Assembly (NCBI RefSeq): GCF_003957255.1
Contig: NZ_QDIE01000009.1
Location: 1 to 61,177, forward strand
Length of the DNA stretch: 61,177 nt
Direction: 5' to 3'
Origin: Actinotignum sanguinis
Lineage (GTDB): Bacteria > Actinomycetota > Actinomycetes > Actinomycetales > Actinomycetaceae
This document shows, one piece after another, positions 61,051 through 61,177 of this stretch; position 1 is the stretch's first letter; the number at the start of each line of letters is the position of its first letter. The position numbers and the translations under genes were made by a program. The notes beneath the pieces are model-generated. The model made no database searches, was not told the origin of the DNA, and was given only the letters and a program-made list of their open reading frames with translations.

Positions 61051-61177
61051 GGTTGCGTCCGTTAGTGTGGTGTATCTGTATCCCGCGGTGATCCTCGTGT
61101 CGGTATACACAAAGGCGACCATCGCGGGTACCTTTCGAATCAACTCCTACCTATCCTCGAAAGGAGATACCCCGCAA
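61051..61177 (+). mobile_element. 5' end of an insertion sequence, truncated by the window edge (inverted copy of 1-127)
   Basis: This is the exact reverse complement of 1-127. A hairpin with arms CCTTTCGA (61131-61138) and TCGAAAGG (61157-61164), extended by GGGTA/TACCC, encloses the AAAGGAG ribosome-binding site at 61160-61166. A start codon would fall at the very end of the window. Identity ends abruptly at 61050/61051. Confidence 0.6.

Noticed and set aside
1-61177. Linear chromosome with terminal inverted repeats
   Set aside because: The repeats are only 127 bp, stop abruptly, carry an insertion-sequence-like start region and lack telomere-type palindromes.

Overview
The window is a GC-rich actinobacterial chromosome segment that contains the replication origin. 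Gene content and order (fhaA-fhaB-pstP-ftsW-pbpA-pknB with PASTA repeats, crgA, a class E sortase, gyrB-gyrA-DUF3566, a DLW-39-like gene between tRNA-Ile and tRNA-Ala, dnaA-dnaN-recF-DUF721, and rpmH-rnpA-yidD-yidC-jag-rsmG-parA-parB) are actinobacterial. The PfkA type, the secreted CAP/FG-GAP-type protein and the GH3 locus would suit a host-associated Actinomycetaceae relative (Actinotignum, Trueperella, Actinomyces group). The family-level placement is inference.

Layout: 1-127 and 61051-61177 are perfect inverted copies of each other and look like the first 127 bp of a multicopy insertion sequence. 128-1010 is a gene-free zone rich in short repeats, followed by tRNA-Leu(CAG). 1446-9201 is the growth and cell-wall signalling operon (FHA proteins, PP2C phosphatase, SEDS/PBP pair, Ser/Thr kinase). 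9202-9702 is a second repeat-rich gap. 9703-12614 holds a small membrane protein, a sortase, CrgA and phosphofructokinase. 12735-23545 is accessory: a CAP/FG-GAP secreted protein, a rhomboid protease, an AlbA_2/Schlafen-type regulator with an elaborate multi-half-site operator, cyclophilin, a coiled membrane protein, an LLM oxidoreductase, a VIT-like transporter, an F420-reductase-like protein and an unknown lipoprotein-like or anchored protein.

23625-32664 is a sugar-uptake and beta-glycoside locus: LacI regulator, divergent ABC binding protein, two permeases and two GH3 glycosidases. It encodes no ATPase. 32694-34019 is a separate MFS gene. 34190-39213 is a nucleoside-salvage operon (GntR, ribokinase, DeoC, nucleoside hydrolase, MFS). 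39214-39785 is a third repeat-rich gap. From there to 52070 the replication genes lie on the minus strand. From 52553 rightwards the rpmH-to-parB series lies on the plus strand, so the origin lies around dnaA, with DnaA-box clusters on both sides of the gene. Five perfect parS sites occur in and just after parB. Ddl and a PLP aminotransferase close the segment.

The least explained signal is a set of short motifs repeated at fixed spacing in the gene-free gaps. Two 30-kb-separated arrays of GTTGC cores share exactly the same 30/31/30/30/30 bp spacing although their spacers have diverged. The leftmost gap has two other motif pairs at 30 bp, and the third gap has a 23-bp-period array of AGTCGTCAGTTTA. 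I do not recognise these as a named element.
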